A stretch of DNA of 64,000 nt from Neobacillus sp. FSL H8-0543 (GTDB lineage Bacteria > Bacillota > Bacilli > Bacillales > Cytobacillaceae). The stretch lies in contig NZ_CP151943.1 in the NCBI RefSeq assembly GCF_038592905.1, positions 5,096,501 through 5,160,500 of the forward strand, written 5' to 3'. The translations under genes were made by a program, and so were the position numbers. The notes under the pieces are model-generated. The model ran no database searches. It was not told where the DNA came from and saw nothing but the letters and a program-made list of their open reading frames with translations. Each line of letters starts with the position of its first letter. The first letter of the stretch is position 1. This document shows positions 8,801-16,485 of the stretch, in pieces.

Positions 8801-10267
8801 ATGAGTGTTACGAAAAGTGAAACAACGGTTCTGAAAAATTTTATTAATGGTAAATGGGTCAGTTCAAACAGCGGACTAACGCTTGATGTACCTAATCCGG
8901 CAACGAACGAATTATTGACCCGCGTGCCAATTTCATCGAAGGAAGATGTTGATCTTGCGGTTTCAGCAGCAAAGGAAGCTTTTATAAAATGGAAAAAGAT
9001 TCCTGTTCCGAAACGTGCTAGAATCCTATTTAAATATCACTACCTGTTAATAGAAAATCATGAGAAGTTAGCGCAGTTAATTGTCGAGGAAAATGGTAAG
9101 GCTTATAAGGAAGCGTATGGGGAGGTTCAGCGGGGGATTGAGTGTGTGGAATTTGCTTCAGGTGCACCGACCTTAATGATGGGGGAAACATTATCGGGAA
9201 TTGCAGAAGATATTGATTCTGAAATGTTTCGTTATCCGTTAGGTGTTGTCGGCGGGATCACTCCATTTAACTTTCCTATGATGGTTCCTCTATGGATGTT
9301 TCCTTTAGCGGTCGCATGTGGAAATACGTTTGTATTAAAGCCGTCAGAAAGAACACCGATATTGGCCAATCGATTAGCGGAATTGTTCCTTGAAGCAGGT
9401 GCGCCTCCAGGAGTACTAAATATTGTTCACGGTGCCCATGATGTCGTAAATGGCTTGCTAGATCATGAGGACATTGCAGCTATCTCGTTTGTAGGTTCTC
9501 AGCCTGTCGCAAAGTACGTATACGAACGTGCTGCCGCCAAAGGGAAGCGAGTTCAAGCACTTTCCGGTGCAAAAAACCATCATATTGTCATGCCTGACGC
9601 TGATATCGAAAAGGCCGTCCAGCATGTGATTAGTTCCACCTTTGGCAGTGCTGGACAGCGCTGTATGGCATGCAGTGCCGTTGTCGTCGTTGGTGATAAT
9701 GAGCCATTTGTGAAGGCGGTAAAGCGCAGAGCAGATGAATTAGTTATCGGAAACGGGATGGATGATGAGGTGTTATTAACAGCGGTCATCCGAAAAGAGC
9801 ATCGTGAAAAAGCTTTAAGTTATATCGAAAAAGGCATTGTAGAAGGTGCGGAATTAATCCGAGATGGTCGCTCGGAAATGGATGATAATCCGAATGGGAA
9901 TTTCCTTGGGGCTACTATTTTTGATCATGTTCGTCCTGACATGACCATTGCTAAGGATGAAATCTTTGCACCTGTCCTAAGTCTTTTGAGGGCTGCCGAT
10001 TTAGATGAAGGGTTGGAGTATATTAGAAAATCTAGGTATGGCAACGGGGCTACCATCTATACCAACAATGCGAAAGCCATCCGTCAGTTCCGCGAAGAAG
10101 CAGATGCAGGTATGCTCGGCATAAATGTTGGTGTACCAGCAACAATGGCCTTCTTCCCATTCTCTGGCTGGAAGGATTCCTTCTACGGTGATCTTCATGT
10201 GAACGGTAAAGATGGATTAAACTTTTTTACCCGCAAAAAAATGATTACCTCTCGTTTTGACGCATAG
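8801..10267 (+). CDS. mmsA: CoA-acylating (methyl)malonate-semialdehyde dehydrogenase
   Basis: Oxidative decarboxylation of malonate semialdehyde to acetyl-CoA, or of methylmalonate semialdehyde to propionyl-CoA, with NAD. The 488-aa aldehyde dehydrogenase has the MmsA/IolA hallmarks: TPFNFPMMVPLWMFP substrate region and the catalytic cysteine C288 in AGQRCMACSAV. No inositol genes are nearby; the next gene is an omega-aminotransferase, so here it should finish uracil and thymine breakdown after transamination of beta-alanine or 3-aminoisobutyrate. The ribosome site GGGAGGT precedes ATG 8801. B. subtilis IolA is the nearest well-known relative. Confidence 0.9.
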   Translation: MSVTKSETTVLKNFINGKWVSSNSGLTLDVPNPATNELLTRVPISSKEDVDLAVSAAKEAFIKWKKIPVPKRARILFKYHYLLIENHEKLAQLIVEENGKAYKEAYGEVQRGIECVEFASGAPTLMMGETLSGIAEDIDSEMFRYPLGVVGGITPFNFPMMVPLWMFPLAVACGNTFVLKPSERTPILANRLAELFLEAGAPPGVLNIVHGAHDVVNGLLDHEDIAAISFVGSQPVAKYVYERAAAKGKRVQALSGAKNHHIVMPDADIEKAVQHVISSTFGSAGQRCMACSAVVVVGDNEPFVKAVKRRADELVIGNGMDDEVLLTAVIRKEHREKALSYIEKGIVEGAELIRDGRSEMDDNPNGNFLGATIFDHVRPDMTIAKDEIFAPVLSLLRAADLDEGLEYIRKSRYGNGATIYTNNAKAIRQFREEADAGMLGINVGVPATMAFFPFSGWKDSFYGDLHVNGKDGLNFFTRKKMITSRFDA

Positions 10268-10292
10268 GAATATATAAAGGGGTGAATGGGGA

Positions 10293-11648
10293 ATGGTCCA
10301 AACAAGTCGTTCTCAGGAAAAACTATTGGAACAGGATGAAAAGTATCTTTGGCATTCGATGAAGCCTTATAATCCAAAGGCTACAATTGTCGCTGCAAAG
10401 GCGGAGGGTTCTTGGATAACCGATGCAGATGGAAACCGTTACTTAGATGCAATGGCAGGTTTATGGTGTGTAAATGTTGGATACGGTCGGACCGAGCTTG
10501 CAGACGCAGCATATGAGCAATTGAAGGAAATGGCTTATTTTCCATTGACACAAAGTCATGCTCCTGCTATCAAACTAGCAGAAAAATTAAATGAGATGCT
10601 GGGCGATGAATATGTCATCTTTTTCTCAAATAGCGGCTCTGAAGCAAACGAAACTGCATTTAAAATTGTTCGCCAATACCATCAGCAAAAGGGTGAACAT
10701 GGTCGATACAAGATTGTTTCACGTTACCGCGGTTATCACGGGAACTCGATAGGTGCTTTAGCAGCTACAGGTCAAGCACAAAGAAAGTATAAATACGAGC
10801 CGTTGGCACCTGGCTTTCTTCATGTGGCACCACCTGATTCCTATCGTGATGATACAAATGTAACCGATCCAAAAGAATTGTCCTCTGTAAAGGACATTGA
10901 TCGGCTGATGACCTGGGAGCTGAGCGAAACGATTGCCGCGATGATTATGGAACCCATCATTACTGGAGGCGGAATATTGATTCCACCTGATGGCTATATG
11001 AAAGCAGCAAAAGAGGTTTGTGAGAAACATGGTGCGCTACTTATTGCAGATGAAGTAATCTGCGGTTTTGGACGCACAGGAAAACCATTCGGGTTTATGA
11101 ATTATGATGTAAAACCAGATATCATCACGATGGCAAAGGGTATAACCAGTGCCTACTTGCCACTTTCAGCTACTGCTGTCCGAAGAGATATTTATGAGGT
11201 CTTTAAAGGGACGGAGGAATATGATTATTTCCGTCATGTGAACACGTTTGGCGGGAATCCTGCCGCCTGTGCCCTGGCGCTAAAAAATATCGAGATCATG
11301 GAGTCAGAGAATTTATATGATCGGTCACGTGATTTAGGGAAGCAAGCATTAACTGATTTAACCAACCTGCTGAAAGACCATCCGTATGTAGGAGATGTCA
11401 GAGGGAAGGGCCTATTAATCGGGATTGAATTAGTCAAGGACAAGGAGACAAAGGAGCCATTGGACGTCGCCCCTGTCAATCAAGTGATTGCAAGCTGCAA
11501 GCAAAAGGGTTTAATCATTGGCAAGAATGGAGCAACGGTCGCAGGTTTCAACAATGTATTAGCCTTATCACCCCCATTAAACATTAAAGAAGAGGACCTG
11601 CAGTTTGTTATCAAGACATTAACAGATTCGCTAAAAGAAATAATTTAA
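10293..11648 (+). CDS. Class III omega-aminotransferase (beta-alanine:pyruvate type)
   Basis: A 451-aa PLP-dependent aminotransferase of class III. It shows the GSEANETAFK cofactor-phosphate region, the DEVICGFGRTG motif with the PLP-ring aspartate, and the Schiff-base lysine K282 in MAKGITSAYLP. The family covers beta-alanine:pyruvate, GABA and other omega-amino acids. The gene lies 25 bases after mmsA with its own AAAGGGGTG site, and the MmsA product chain matches transamination of beta-alanine or 3-aminoisobutyrate. It therefore probably supplies malonate or methylmalonate semialdehyde. The terminator at 11659 ends the unit. Confidence 0.87.
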   Translation: MVQTSRSQEKLLEQDEKYLWHSMKPYNPKATIVAAKAEGSWITDADGNRYLDAMAGLWCVNVGYGRTELADAAYEQLKEMAYFPLTQSHAPAIKLAEKLNEMLGDEYVIFFSNSGSEANETAFKIVRQYHQQKGEHGRYKIVSRYRGYHGNSIGALAATGQAQRKYKYEPLAPGFLHVAPPDSYRDDTNVTDPKELSSVKDIDRLMTWELSETIAAMIMEPIITGGGILIPPDGYMKAAKEVCEKHGALLIADEVICGFGRTGKPFGFMNYDVKPDIITMAKGITSAYLPLSATAVRRDIYEVFKGTEEYDYFRHVNTFGGNPAACALALKNIEIMESENLYDRSRDLGKQALTDLTNLLKDHPYVGDVRGKGLLIGIELVKDKETKEPLDVAPVNQVIASCKQKGLIIGKNGATVAGFNNVLALSPPLNIKEEDLQFVIKTLTDSLKEII

Positions 11649-11658
11649 CCTTACAGAA

Positions 11659-11705
11659 AGAACACTTATCATTTACAAAATGTAAATGGTAAGTGTTCTC
11701 TTTTG
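11659..11705 (+). terminator. Strong terminator after the aminotransferase gene
   Basis: AGAACACTTATCATTTAC and GTAAATGGTAAGTGTTCT pair over about 18 bp with a short AAAAT loop and a following CTTTTGTTT tract. Confidence 0.85.
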
Positions 11706-11763
11706 TTTATTTGATTATAAAAATATATTATGGAAAATACTTGATAAAACCTGTTTATAAACT

Positions 11764-11810
11764 CTGTTGATTGGAGCGGAAAGCGAAGTGCCTGGAGCTC
11801 CAATCAACAG
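11764..11810. repeat. Internally deleted copy of a Bacillus interspersed repeat
   Basis: CTGTTGATTGGAGC (64-77 of the 11700s) and its perfect complement GCTCCAATCAACAG (11797-11810) enclose GGAAAGCGAAGTGCCTGGA. That core with these ends is what I recall from the longer, GC-rich 'GGAAAGCGAAGTGCCTGGAGC' repeats scattered between Bacillus genes; the usual long middle part is missing. It lies between two transcription units and has no T tract, so I do not call it a terminator. Confidence 0.55.
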
Positions 11811-11852
11811 ACAATTATAAAAATAAATGTCGGAATTTTGTGTTTTAGGTGA

Positions 11853-11880
11853 TTGACAGAATTGTAGTGTGAGTTATAAT
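11853..11880 (+). promoter_or_regulatory. Sigma-A promoter of the microcompartment operon
   Basis: A consensus -35 (TTGACA, 11853-11858) and a consensus -10 (TATAAT, 11875-11880) are 16 bases apart. Transcription would start near 11887, leaving a leader of about 130 bases before the regulator gene, which carries the operator candidates and a cre site. Confidence 0.75.
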
Positions 11881-11892
11881 AAAATTAACAAA

Positions 11893-11943
11893 TGTTCATC
11901 GCTACTTTACATAATTTCATTACTACATAATAGGTGTTGAACA
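11893..11943. promoter_or_regulatory. Possible DeoR-like operator half-sites
   Basis: TGTTCA at 11893-11898 and its complement TGAACA at 11938-11943 are 45 bp apart (about four helical turns), just downstream of the promoter. SorC/DeoR-type regulators act as tetramers that can bridge such sites. This is an inference from spacing only. The rest of this leader is AT-rich with nothing else that I recognise. Confidence 0.3.
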
Positions 11944-11969
11944 GATGTATGCTTTTTTTTAGCACAAAG

Positions 11970-11984
11970 ATGTAACCGTTTTCT
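11970..11984 (+). promoter_or_regulatory. Candidate cre site in the microcompartment operon leader
   Basis: ATGTAACCGTTTTCT fits WTGNAANCGNWNNCW fully. It lies about 85 bases downstream of the predicted transcription start and 36 before the regulator start, a usual place for CcpA roadblock repression. It suggests that preferred sugars shut the operon off. Confidence 0.5.
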
Positions 11985-12019
11985 ATTTTCATATTTTTCT
12001 AAAATTAGGTGATTGTACA

Positions 12020-12979
12020 ATGGCGGATGAAAGAATTTCACGATTAGTTGAAGTGGCTAAGATGTACTACCAATTAGACTACAGTCAACAAGAAATCGCG
12101 AAGAGGTTAGGTATTTCCCGCCCCACCGTCTCCAGGCTTCTCATGCAAGCAGTGGAAGAAGGCGTTGTTCATATTAAAATCATTAATCCAGCAGAGGATG
12201 TACAGCAAATTGCGATGCAATTAAAGGGAAAATTCCAGTTAAAGCATTGTATTGTTGCACCTATTCCCGAATATGTGGATAGCCTAATCAAAGAAAAACT
12301 TGGTGAGGTTGCTGCGGATTACTTATATGACATTGTCCAAAATGAAGACACGATTGGGATTACCTGGGGGACAACTTTATATCATCTAGTGAAAAAAATA
12401 CAACCAAAGAATGTAAAAGATGTTACAGTTGTCCAGTTAAATGGTGGGGTGAGCTACTCAGAATCAAATACATATTCATCAGAAATTATTAACGGTCTAG
12501 CGAATGCTTTTCATACGACACCACACTTCCTACCGGTTCCTGCGGTGGTCGATCATATTGTTGTCAAGCAAGCCATTATCGCTGATCGACATGTGAAAAA
12601 AGTATTGGAGTTGGGCAAAAAAGCAAATATCGCCATTTTCACAGTAGGTGAACCCGGAGAACAATCTACTCTGATGAATGCAGGCTACTTTTTAGACAGT
12701 GATATTGAAACACTCAAGTCAAATGGAACAGTTGGCGATATATGTTCTCGATTTATTGACATTCAAGGGCGGATAAGCCATCAAGCTCTAAATGATCGCA
12801 CGATTGGGATTGAACTCTCGGAATTAGCTGGAAAGGAATACGGAATCCTTATTGCCGGTGGAAACACCAAAGTAGATGGAATTTATGGTGCACTTTGCGG
12901 TAGCCATGCAAATGTTCTCATTACCGATCAGTATACAGCGAAGGCTCTGCTCGATATGGGGGGTGATGAAAATCCATGA
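12020..12979 (+). CDS. deoR: DeoR-like (SorC family) deoxyribonucleoside regulator
   Basis: A 319-aa sugar-phosphate-responsive repressor. The N-terminal helix-turn-helix reads YSQQEIAKRLGISRPTVSRL, followed by a SorC-type effector domain (ITWGTTLYH, VVQLNGGV, NTYSSEI, VGDICSRF). The protein matches B. subtilis DeoR closely as I recall it; DeoR is released from DNA by deoxyribose 5-phosphate and controls dra-nupC-pdp. Here the gene is first in an operon encoding a compartment with deoxyribose-phosphate aldolase, so the same inducer is the natural guess. Its stop overlaps the pduL start (ATGA), so regulator and operon are read together, giving autoregulation. Confidence 0.85.
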   Translation: MADERISRLVEVAKMYYQLDYSQQEIAKRLGISRPTVSRLLMQAVEEGVVHIKIINPAEDVQQIAMQLKGKFQLKHCIVAPIPEYVDSLIKEKLGEVAADYLYDIVQNEDTIGITWGTTLYHLVKKIQPKNVKDVTVVQLNGGVSYSESNTYSSEIINGLANAFHTTPHFLPVPAVVDHIVVKQAIIADRHVKKVLELGKKANIAIFTVGEPGEQSTLMNAGYFLDSDIETLKSNGTVGDICSRFIDIQGRISHQALNDRTIGIELSELAGKEYGILIAGGNTKVDGIYGALCGSHANVLITDQYTAKALLDMGGDENP

Positions 12980-13623
12980 ATAAAGAAGCAATTAGAGAAA
13001 TCGTTCAAGAGATTGTAAGGAACACACTTCAGCAATCGAAAAAGGTTCCAATTGCAGCATCTAACCGCCACATTCATTTATCACCAGAGCATGTGGAGAG
13101 GTTATTTGGGCGCGGGTATAAGTTAAATAAACTTAAGGATTTATCGCAGCCCAATCAGTTTGCCGCGAAGGAAACCGTTACACTTATCGGACCAAAAGGG
13201 AAGATAGCCAATGTTCGTGTGCTAGGACCAGCTAGGGGGAGCACCCAGGCAGAGATATCATTATTCGATGGTTTTTCCTTAGGTGTGAAGCCTCCAATTC
13301 GGACCTCTGGTGATATTAAAGGATCAGAAGCGATAACGATTCAAGGTCCGCGTGGGCAAGTCACTATTGAGGAGGGTTTAATCTGTGCTGCACGCCACAT
13401 TCATATGCATACGATTGATGGAGAAGCCTTTGGAGTACATGATGGTGATCATGTTCAGGTGAAAGTCGATGGTGAGCGTGGGGTTATTTTTTCAAATGTG
13501 CTTATTCGGATCTCATCAAAATACAAGTTAGAAATGCACTTAGATTTAGATGAAGCAAATGCGGCGAATATTAAAAATGGACAACTTGGTGAAATTGTCG
13601 CTGTAGAGAGTAAAAGGGGCTGA
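12976..13623 (+). CDS. pduL: PduL-type phosphate acyltransferase (microcompartment cargo)
   Basis: Converts acetyl-CoA (or another acyl-CoA) plus phosphate to acyl-phosphate, regenerating CoA inside the compartment. The 215-aa protein has the two PduL histidine motifs that bind zinc: H32/H34/H39 in RHIHLSPEH and H141/H143/H145 in RHIHMH. The first 20 or so residues (IREIVQEIVRNTL) form an amphipathic helix of the encapsulation-peptide type before the domain begins near residue 24. It overlaps the regulator gene by four bases. Paired with the aldehyde dehydrogenase downstream, it makes acetyl phosphate from acetaldehyde. Confidence 0.92.
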   Translation: MNKEAIREIVQEIVRNTLQQSKKVPIAASNRHIHLSPEHVERLFGRGYKLNKLKDLSQPNQFAAKETVTLIGPKGKIANVRVLGPARGSTQAEISLFDGFSLGVKPPIRTSGDIKGSEAITIQGPRGQVTIEEGLICAARHIHMHTIDGEAFGVHDGDHVQVKVDGERGVIFSNVLIRISSKYKLEMHLDLDEANAANIKNGQLGEIVAVESKRG

Positions 13624-13627
13624 TGGC

Positions 13628-14359
13628 ATGGATGTAAAAGCAAAGGTCAAACTGCTTGTGCAGCAGGTCGTTGAAGCCTACCTACAGGAACAGCTAAAAA
13701 GTAAGAACCAATCCATCGCGATATTATTAGGCTATCAATCTTCTAATCCATTAGAAGTTTTGGAAGCGATTACTCCGTTACTTGATGCTTACGAAGCCAC
13801 CTTACTATTAACGAGTGAATGGCTACCCGTTCCTCCACAACTAGATGGAAAATCTTATGTTTTACTAGAGGAGACCGAGCAGAGGGATTTGGTTTCGATT
13901 ATTGAAAACACATCAGTCCTCGTCGTTCCGTCAGCATCCTATCGGTTGTTATCCAAGCTTGCTTTAACGATTGATGATGAGTTAGCTGTCTGGTTTGCCA
14001 TTCAGTATCAAATGCTTGGTAAGCCAATTGTAATCGCTAACAATAATATCGAACTAACTGTTTATCAACTGATCCATGCAACTCACACAGTGAAGGAACG
14101 AATACAATCTTACATAAAACAGATCCTTACTGATCGGGTGAGCTGGGTACCGTTGAGTAAACTTTCAAAAAATGTGGAACAGCAAATGATCGCTTACGAG
14201 GAAAAGAAAGCGCTTATTCTCGAAAAACATATCGAAAAAGCCCATCGCGATGGATTGACGGAAATTTTTGTACCATTGAAAAGTCAGGTAACACCAGCAG
14301 CCAAGGATTTGGCTAGGGACATGAAAATTCAAATTAAGCAATCCTCGAAAGGAGGGTAG
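13628..14359 (+). CDS. Microcompartment-associated protein of unknown function (TIGR02536-like)
   Basis: A 243-aa protein starting at ATG 13628, four bases after the pduL stop region. Its first 25 residues (VKAKVKLLVQQVVEAYLQEQ) form an amphipathic helix like those of the cargo enzymes. The rest looks like an alpha/beta domain (IAILLGYQSSNPLEVLEAI, then SVLVVPSASYRLLSKLAL) with a lysine-rich helical tail. It resembles the family labelled 'ethanolamine utilization protein TIGR02536', which recurs in BMC loci, though that label is a recollection. A flavoprotein-like fold is possible. No catalytic motif is visible. Confidence 0.65.
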   Translation: MDVKAKVKLLVQQVVEAYLQEQLKSKNQSIAILLGYQSSNPLEVLEAITPLLDAYEATLLLTSEWLPVPPQLDGKSYVLLEETEQRDLVSIIENTSVLVVPSASYRLLSKLALTIDDELAVWFAIQYQMLGKPIVIANNNIELTVYQLIHATHTVKERIQSYIKQILTDRVSWVPLSKLSKNVEQQMIAYEEKKALILEKHIEKAHRDGLTEIFVPLKSQVTPAAKDLARDMKIQIKQSSKGG

Positions 14360-14362
14360 CCA

Positions 14363-14662
14363 ATGATTATTTGTAAAGTGGTTGGATCGATTGTCTCAAC
14401 TACAAAGGCAGAAAAGTTAAAGGGGAAAAAACTCCTGATTGTACAACCACTTGATATGAGAAGTATCGAAGAAGATGGCAAACCAATCGTCGCCATCGAT
14501 ACTGTTGGTTCAGGTGTCGGGGAAGTGGTTTTACTTGTTAGCGGAAGTTCAGCAAGACAAACAGAAATTACAAACGGTGTTCCCGTTGATGCGGCAATCG
14601 TAGGAATTGTCGATCAAATTGAGATACAAGGGACCTTGACCTTTAAAAAAGGAGGTAACTAA
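14363..14662 (+). CDS. EutN/CcmL-type BMC-P vertex protein 1
   Basis: A 99-aa pentamer-forming shell protein that caps the vertices of the icosahedral shell. Family signatures are the start MIICKVVGSIVSTTKAEKL, the LLIVQPLD strand, VAIDTVGSGVGEVVLLVSGSSAR and VDAAIVGIVD. It starts four bases after the preceding gene behind AAAGGAGG. This is the first of three such proteins in the operon, which differ from one another in the loop following LLIVQP and in length (99, 95 and 86 aa). Confidence 0.92.
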   Translation: MIICKVVGSIVSTTKAEKLKGKKLLIVQPLDMRSIEEDGKPIVAIDTVGSGVGEVVLLVSGSSARQTEITNGVPVDAAIVGIVDQIEIQGTLTFKKGGN

Positions 14663-14664
14663 CC

Positions 14665-16092
14665 TTGCAAATAAATGAAACAGATATTAAAAAAATGGTT
14701 GAACAAGTGCTGCAGCAGATAGGTCAAACTCAAAACGCTGTAAGTCCTGTTGCTACCTTGAACGATGTCAGCTTAGGGAATGGCGTGTTTTCCTCGGTTG
14801 ATGAAGCTGCCGCAGCAGCCCGTGTAGCATGGGACAAGCTGCGCAAGCTCCCAGTAGCTGCGAGAAGACAAATGATTGAAAATATGCGTGAAGTAAGTCG
14901 CGAGCATGCGAAGGAATTAGCTGAACTCGCCGTCGAAGAAACAAAGTTAGGCCGAGTGGCTGATAAGATTGCTAAAATCCTGCTTGCTACAAATAAAACA
15001 CCAGGAGTAGAAGACTTAATCAGCACAGCCTATTCAGGTGATGATGGTCTTACCCTTGTAGAGTATGCACCAATTGGTGTATTTGGTTCGATTACACCAT
15101 CCACCAACCCAGCTGCAACCGTTATCAACAATTCGATATCGCTGATTGCAGCGGGCAATACCGTGGTTTATAATCCACATCCAAGTGCGAAGCGTGTTTC
15201 GATTAAAACCTTACAGCTATTAAATCAGGCAATCGTCGCTGCAGGCGGACCTGAGAACGCCCTAACGTCGGTGCAGAGTCCAAACCTAGAAACATCTGCA
15301 CAAGTCATGAACCACCCAAGTGTCAATGCTCTTGTCGTAACTGGAGGCGGTCCAGTCGTAAAGGCAGCGATGGCGGTTGGAAAAAAAGTCATTGCAGCCG
15401 GTCCGGGTAATCCTCCTGTCGTTGTTGATGAGACAGCAATCCTTCCAAAGGCTGCAGCAGATATTGTAACGGGCGCAAGCTTTGACAACAATGTCCTCTG
15501 TACCGCTGAAAAAGAAGTATTTGTTGTTGAGAAGGTAGCAAATGCCCTAAAGGCTGAAATGGTGAAGAATGGCGCGATTGAGCTAAAAGGCTTCCAATTA
15601 GAAAAATTGCTCGACAAAGTACTCACGAAAAAAAATGATAAGTTTTATCCGAACAGAGATTTCATTGGGAAAGATGCACACGTCCTACTACAGGCTGCCG
15701 GCATTCAAGCTAGCCCAACTGTAAAGCTGATTATTGCTGAAACAACAAAGGATCACCCTTTGGTGATGACAGAGATGTTAATGCCAATTTTACCAATCGT
15801 TAGAGTACCTAACGTCGATGTTGCTATTGAACTGGCCGTCATTGCTGAAAAGGGTAATCGGCATACAGCCATTATGCATTCACAAAATATCACTAATTTA
15901 ACAAAAATGGCTCAAGAAATTCAAGCAACTATTTTTGTGAAAAATGGACCGTCAGTAGCTGGCTTAGGCTATGAAAGTGAAGGCTTTACGACTCTCACAA
16001 TCGCTGGTCCAACTGGTGAAGGATTAACCAGTGCTAAAACCTTTACTCGTCAGAGACGCTGCGTTTTAGTAGATGGATTAAGAATAATTTAG
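14665..16092 (+). CDS. CoA-acylating aldehyde dehydrogenase (EutE/PduP-like, cargo)
   Basis: Oxidises acetaldehyde to acetyl-CoA with NAD and CoA. The 475-aa protein has the aldehyde dehydrogenase fold with the [15 protein letters not shown] substrate segment, a PGNPPVVVD motif and catalytic C279 in [10 protein letters not shown], matching EutE/PduP enzymes. The N-terminal 20 residues ([17 protein letters not shown]) form an amphipathic helix followed by a linker, as in encapsulated members. The start codon is TTG 14665 after AAAAAAGGAGG. Its aldehyde should come from the aldolase encoded at the end of the operon. No alcohol dehydrogenase for NAD recycling is present. Confidence 0.92.
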   Translation: MQINETDIKKMVEQVLQQIGQTQNAVSPVATLNDVSLGNGVFSSVDEAAAAARVAWDKLRKLPVAARRQMIENMREVSREHAKELAELAVEETKLGRVADKIAKILLATNKTPGVEDLISTAYSGDDGLTLVEYAPIGVFGSITPSTNPAATVINNSISLIAAGNTVVYNPHPSAKRVSIKTLQLLNQAIVAAGGPENALTSVQSPNLETSAQVMNHPSVNALVVTGGGPVVKAAMAVGKKVIAAGPGNPPVVVDETAILPKAAADIVTGASFDNNVLCTAEKEVFVVEKVANALKAEMVKNGAIELKGFQLEKLLDKVLTKKNDKFYPNRDFIGKDAHVLLQAAGIQASPTVKLIIAETTKDHPLVMTEMLMPILPIVRVPNVDVAIELAVIAEKGNRHTAIMHSQNITNLTKMAQEIQATIFVKNGPSVAGLGYESEGFTTLTIAGPTGEGLTSAKTFTRQRRCVLVDGLRII

Positions 16093-16195
16093 TAGGTGCA
16101 TTTCATTGGTTAACTCAAAAGAAGAAAAGCAAACAGTGAAAAAAAAGAAAAAACAAGAAACAACCAAATTAGCGAACCCAAGAGGAGGAAATAAA

Positions 16196-16474
16196 ATGAG
16201 TCAAGAAGCATTAGGAATGATCGAAACAAAAGGTTTAGTAGGTGCAATTGAAGCGGCCGATGCAATGGTAAAAGCAGCAAATGTAACTTTAGTAGGCAGA
16301 GAATTTGTTGGTGCAGGTCTTGTAACAGTTATGGTACGTGGTGATGTTGGTGCAGTAAAAGCGGCTACGGAAGCTGGCGCAGAAGCAGCACAACGTGTGG
16401 GAACACTTCTTTCTGTACACGTGATTCCACGTCCAAACCTTGAGGTAGATGGAATTTTACCGAAAGCTGAATAA
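16196..16474 (+). CDS. BMC-H hexameric shell protein 1
   Basis: A 92-aa shell protein with one BMC domain ([20 protein letters not shown] onwards, ending [18 protein letters not shown]). I start it at ATG 16196, right after AGAGGAGGAAATAAA; a longer frame opening at TTG 16106 would add a lysine-rich 30-residue leader that has no family counterpart. The predicted pore-lining loop is VGAGL with A40 at the position of the PduA pore serine; the second BMC-H has glycine there. These two are the only hexamer proteins in the operon, and no tandem-domain (BMC-T) protein accompanies them. Confidence 0.93.
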   Translation: MSQEALGMIETKGLVGAIEAADAMVKAANVTLVGREFVGAGLVTVMVRGDVGAVKAATEAGAEAAQRVGTLLSVHVIPRPNLEVDGILPKAE

Positions 16475-16485
16475 GGTGAACGAAG

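Noticed and set aside
8801..10267. Inositol catabolism (iolA) assignment
   Set aside because: The enzyme family is the same, but no other iol gene is near; the aminotransferase and PreTA context explains it better.
11764..11810. Terminator
   Set aside because: Strong hairpin but no T tract on either side, and a better terminator lies at 11659-11705.
16106..16195. Lysine-rich N-terminal extension on BMC-H 1
   Set aside because: It would need a TTG start without a ribosome site; ATG 16196 has a near-perfect one and gives the normal family length.
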